The notes under the pieces are model-generated. The model did no database searches and was not told the DNA's origin. It saw only the letters and a list, made by a program, of their open reading frames with translations. Source: Enterobacterales bacterium (GTDB taxonomy: Bacteria; Pseudomonadota; Gammaproteobacteria; Enterobacterales; Succinivibrionaceae). From it: a stretch of DNA of 8,208 bases. The stretch spans positions 1 to 8,208 of the forward strand of contig CAAGDP010000075.1 in assembly GCA_900768635.1 (NCBI GenBank), read 5' to 3'. Both the position numbers and the translations under genes were made by a program. This document shows, piece by piece, positions 6,868 through 8,208 of the stretch (position 1 is the stretch's first letter; each line of letters begins with the position of its first letter).

Positions 6868-6902
6868 TGGTTTAAAACATCTATTTATGCCAGTTTTAAC
6901 CA
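6868..6902. repeat. Imperfect inverted repeat between the convergent phosphatase and RT genes
   Basis: TGGTTTAAAAC (6868-6878) pairs with GTTTTAACCA (6893-6902) with a single bulged T and a 14-base loop. It is not followed by a T run on either strand, so it is not a standard intrinsic terminator, although it lies in a 203-base convergent gap where one is expected. No gene, TR-like repeat or other structure was seen in the rest of 6824-7026, apart from a weak AACAAC/GTTGTT stem at 6982-7001. Confidence 0.4.
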
Positions 6903-7026
6903 TATACCAGCCCTGCAGGAAGTAGTTTGAACATCCAATCAAGATCATATCAGGCAAATTTAGATATTTCTGAATCAAATAAACAACTTAATCTTGTTGT
7001 TCAACATTTACAACTAAATACACATA

Positions 7027-8073
7027 CTAACACTTTGATTTTCTTAGGGGAAATTGATTAAGAATTTTCTTCCTAAGGAAGAATGTATGCCCTTGTCGCA
7101 TATGCGAACAATAGCTCGATATGGACTGACGGATAGTTTCAAAATCAACCAACCCCTGTGAATATTTTGTGGCAAAATTTTTCATAGCCCTACGCATATT
7201 CTTTTTACTTTTTAGCATAACTTTTCTAACAATTTTACCGGTTTCTGTTAGATAAAAATGAAATCCCAAAAAATCTGTGCCGTTTCTAAGAGGATATATC
7301 TGCGTTTTATCATTAAAACTCAACTTCAAGTTAATTCTTAAATATACTCTAAGTAAAGATAAAATAACTTTAAGTTCATTTTTATCCTGAGCAATTATAA
7401 GCATATCATCCATGTATCTGACATAGTACTTAATGCGCAATTTTTCTTTAATAAAGCGATCCAATTCATCCAAATAATATATAGCAAACCATTGGCTAGT
7501 CTGATTGCCCATTGGTATACCTTTTCCTGATGTAACCTCGTAACTGTCTATAATATCCATCAAAAATTGATAAGTATTAACGTCATGAAATACTTCAGAT
7601 AATTTTTCTTTTAGGATTTGATGATCAATAGAATCAAAAAACTTACGAATGTCGCACCTTAAAAAATAACCCTGACAACCATGTTTTTTGTAGTAATCAG
7701 ATAAAAATAATGTTATCCGCTTATAGACAAATGATGAACCTTTGCCAATTCGACATGCCGCATTATCGAAAATTAATTTTGATTCTAATGACGGGCCTAC
7801 AATTTCATCACAAAGACAATGTTGTACAACTCTATCTTGATAATGTAATGCATGGATTAATCTTTTTTTAGGTTCAAAAACTTCAAAAAAATAATATCCC
7901 TGTAAAGCATAACTCCCGTTTTTTATGCTTTCAGCTAGTCTTGCTAGTGTTGGACCCAAATCTGATTCAAAATCTATTACCTCCTTCGAATACTGTTTGG
8001 ATCTACGGGCTTTTAAATGAGCTTTATACAGATTTTCAAAAGAATACAGTTTTGAAAATTCATCAGTTACCAT
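7027..8073 (-). CDS. Reverse transcriptase, DGR-like motifs, no visible TR/VR or accessory gene
   Basis: This 348-residue RNA-directed DNA polymerase has an intact catalytic core: D141 in LRCDIRKFFDSID, and Y220-M221-D222-D223. FLGFHF (268-273) marks RT block 7. Before the YMDD block it has GIPMGNQTSQ (185-194). Group II intron RTs usually have QGxxxSP here, while diversity-generating-retroelement RTs have a GxxxSQ form, which this matches. The retron hallmark VTG was not seen. There is no endonuclease (HNH) domain, and the roughly 70 residues after RT block 7 form a basic thumb-like tail ending FPLRKSKC. An in-frame TAG (8091-8089) bounds the start. The ATG follows an A-run without a Shine-Dalgarno sequence. 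It is convergent with the phosphatase gene, is A+T-rich, and is probably a separate acquisition. The alternative is a DGR-related 'unknown group' RT, including defence-type RTs. Confidence 0.88.
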   Translation of the reverse strand: MVTDEFSKLYSFENLYKAHLKARRSKQYSKEVIDFESDLGPTLARLAESIKNGSYALQGYYFFEVFEPKKRLIHALHYQDRVVQHCLCDEIVGPSLESKLIFDNAACRIGKGSSFVYKRITLFLSDYYKKHGCQGYFLRCDIRKFFDSIDHQILKEKLSEVFHDVNTYQFLMDIIDSYEVTSGKGIPMGNQTSQWFAIYYLDELDRFIKEKLRIKYYVRYMDDMLIIAQDKNELKVILSLLRVYLRINLKLSFNDKTQIYPLRNGTDFLGFHFYLTETGKIVRKVMLKSKKNMRRAMKNFATKYSQGLVDFETIRQSISSYCSHMRQGHTFFLRKKILNQFPLRKSKC

Positions 8074-8110
8074 TTTTTTTGTACTGTGCTATAAACGTTA
8101 ATTTCCCGTT

Positions 8111-8165
8111 TTTCGGTACACATCCTACATTTTTTTTCAAAAAATTGCATTTTGTGTACCCGAAA
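8111..8165. repeat. Long inverted repeat in the leader of the reverse transcriptase gene
   Basis: TTTCGGTACACA (8111-8122) pairs with TGTGTACCCGAAA (8153-8165): 12 base pairs with one bulged C and a 30-base A+T-rich loop. The loop contains T6-C-A6 (8132-8144), which can fold on itself. The structure ends 37 bases upstream of the RT start. It could be a structured leader, a regulator site or part of an RT-associated non-coding RNA. Nothing else recognisable was seen in 8166-8208. Confidence 0.55.
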
Positions 8166-8208
8166 TATTAATAAATTTATGCTTTATTTTTGCTCCCTTT
8201 AGGTCTTC

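Noticed and set aside
7031..7039. CACTTTGAT occurs here and at positions 1-9, considered as a template/variable repeat trace
   Set aside because: The match is only nine bases and flanking sequence diverges at once. There is no adenine-specific mismatch pattern, so it does not support a DGR repeat pair.
7027..8073. Group II intron-encoded protein
   Set aside because: The QGxxxSP motif and HNH domain are missing, and no intron domain V/VI RNA hairpin was recognised around the gene.
7941..8171. Plus-strand reading frame of 76 codons
   Set aside because: It lies mostly antisense to the start of the RT gene, has no ribosome binding site and has a low-complexity composition typical of a shadow frame.
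7027..8208. Classical retron (RT plus msr-msd)
   Set aside because: The VTG motif of retron RTs was not seen, and the motif before YMDD has the GxxxSQ form. The upstream inverted repeat alone is not enough to call an msr-msd.
1..8208. CRISPR arrays, tRNA or rRNA genes
   Set aside because: No regularly spaced direct repeats, cloverleaf-like sequences or rRNA signatures were seen by eye on either strand.

Overview
The window is bacterial, low in G+C, and gene-dense. Shine-Dalgarno matches are short and of variable quality (AGGA or GAGGA where visible). The species cannot be fixed from this sequence. A gut or rumen anaerobe (for example Succinivibrionaceae, Treponema or a low-GC Firmicute) would fit the A+T-rich composition and the radical-SAM activase, but that is a guess.

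Layout. Positions 1-70 hold the first codons of a minus-strand gene that runs off the left edge. A very A+T-rich gap follows, with a perfect 14-bp-arm palindrome (82-112). Next comes a minus-strand Ser/Thr protein kinase (208-771) that stops a few residues after its DFG motif, so half the C-lobe is missing. A divergent promoter region (772-914) separates it from a plus-strand series of five genes. These encode a charged coiled-coil protein with a conserved-looking C-terminal domain (915-2312), a double zinc-ribbon FHA protein (2391-3191), an NrdG/PFL-activase-like radical SAM protein (3344-3955), a ClpB/ClpA-type AAA+ unfoldase with a degenerate first AAA module (3986-5914), and a complete PP2C-type phosphatase (6053-6823). 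The last gene, convergent with these, is a reverse transcriptase (7027-8073, minus). Its motifs resemble diversity-generating-retroelement RTs, but no template repeat, variable repeat or Avd gene is visible. A long inverted repeat lies just upstream of it.

How the genes may work together. Kinase (writer), FHA protein (phosphothreonine reader) and PP2C (eraser) form a phospho-signalling triad. It is combined here with a Clp-type protein-remodelling ATPase, a radical SAM enzyme and an uncharacterised coiled-coil protein. The closest known themes are the Stk/FHA/PP2C control modules of type VI secretion and the TerY-P kinase/phosphatase/vWA triads. No secretion genes and no vWA gene are present. 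I infer a phosphorylation-controlled protein-remodelling system, possibly for stress or defence. The kinase copy appears broken, perhaps by an insertion to its left, and the RT may be an unrelated neighbour.
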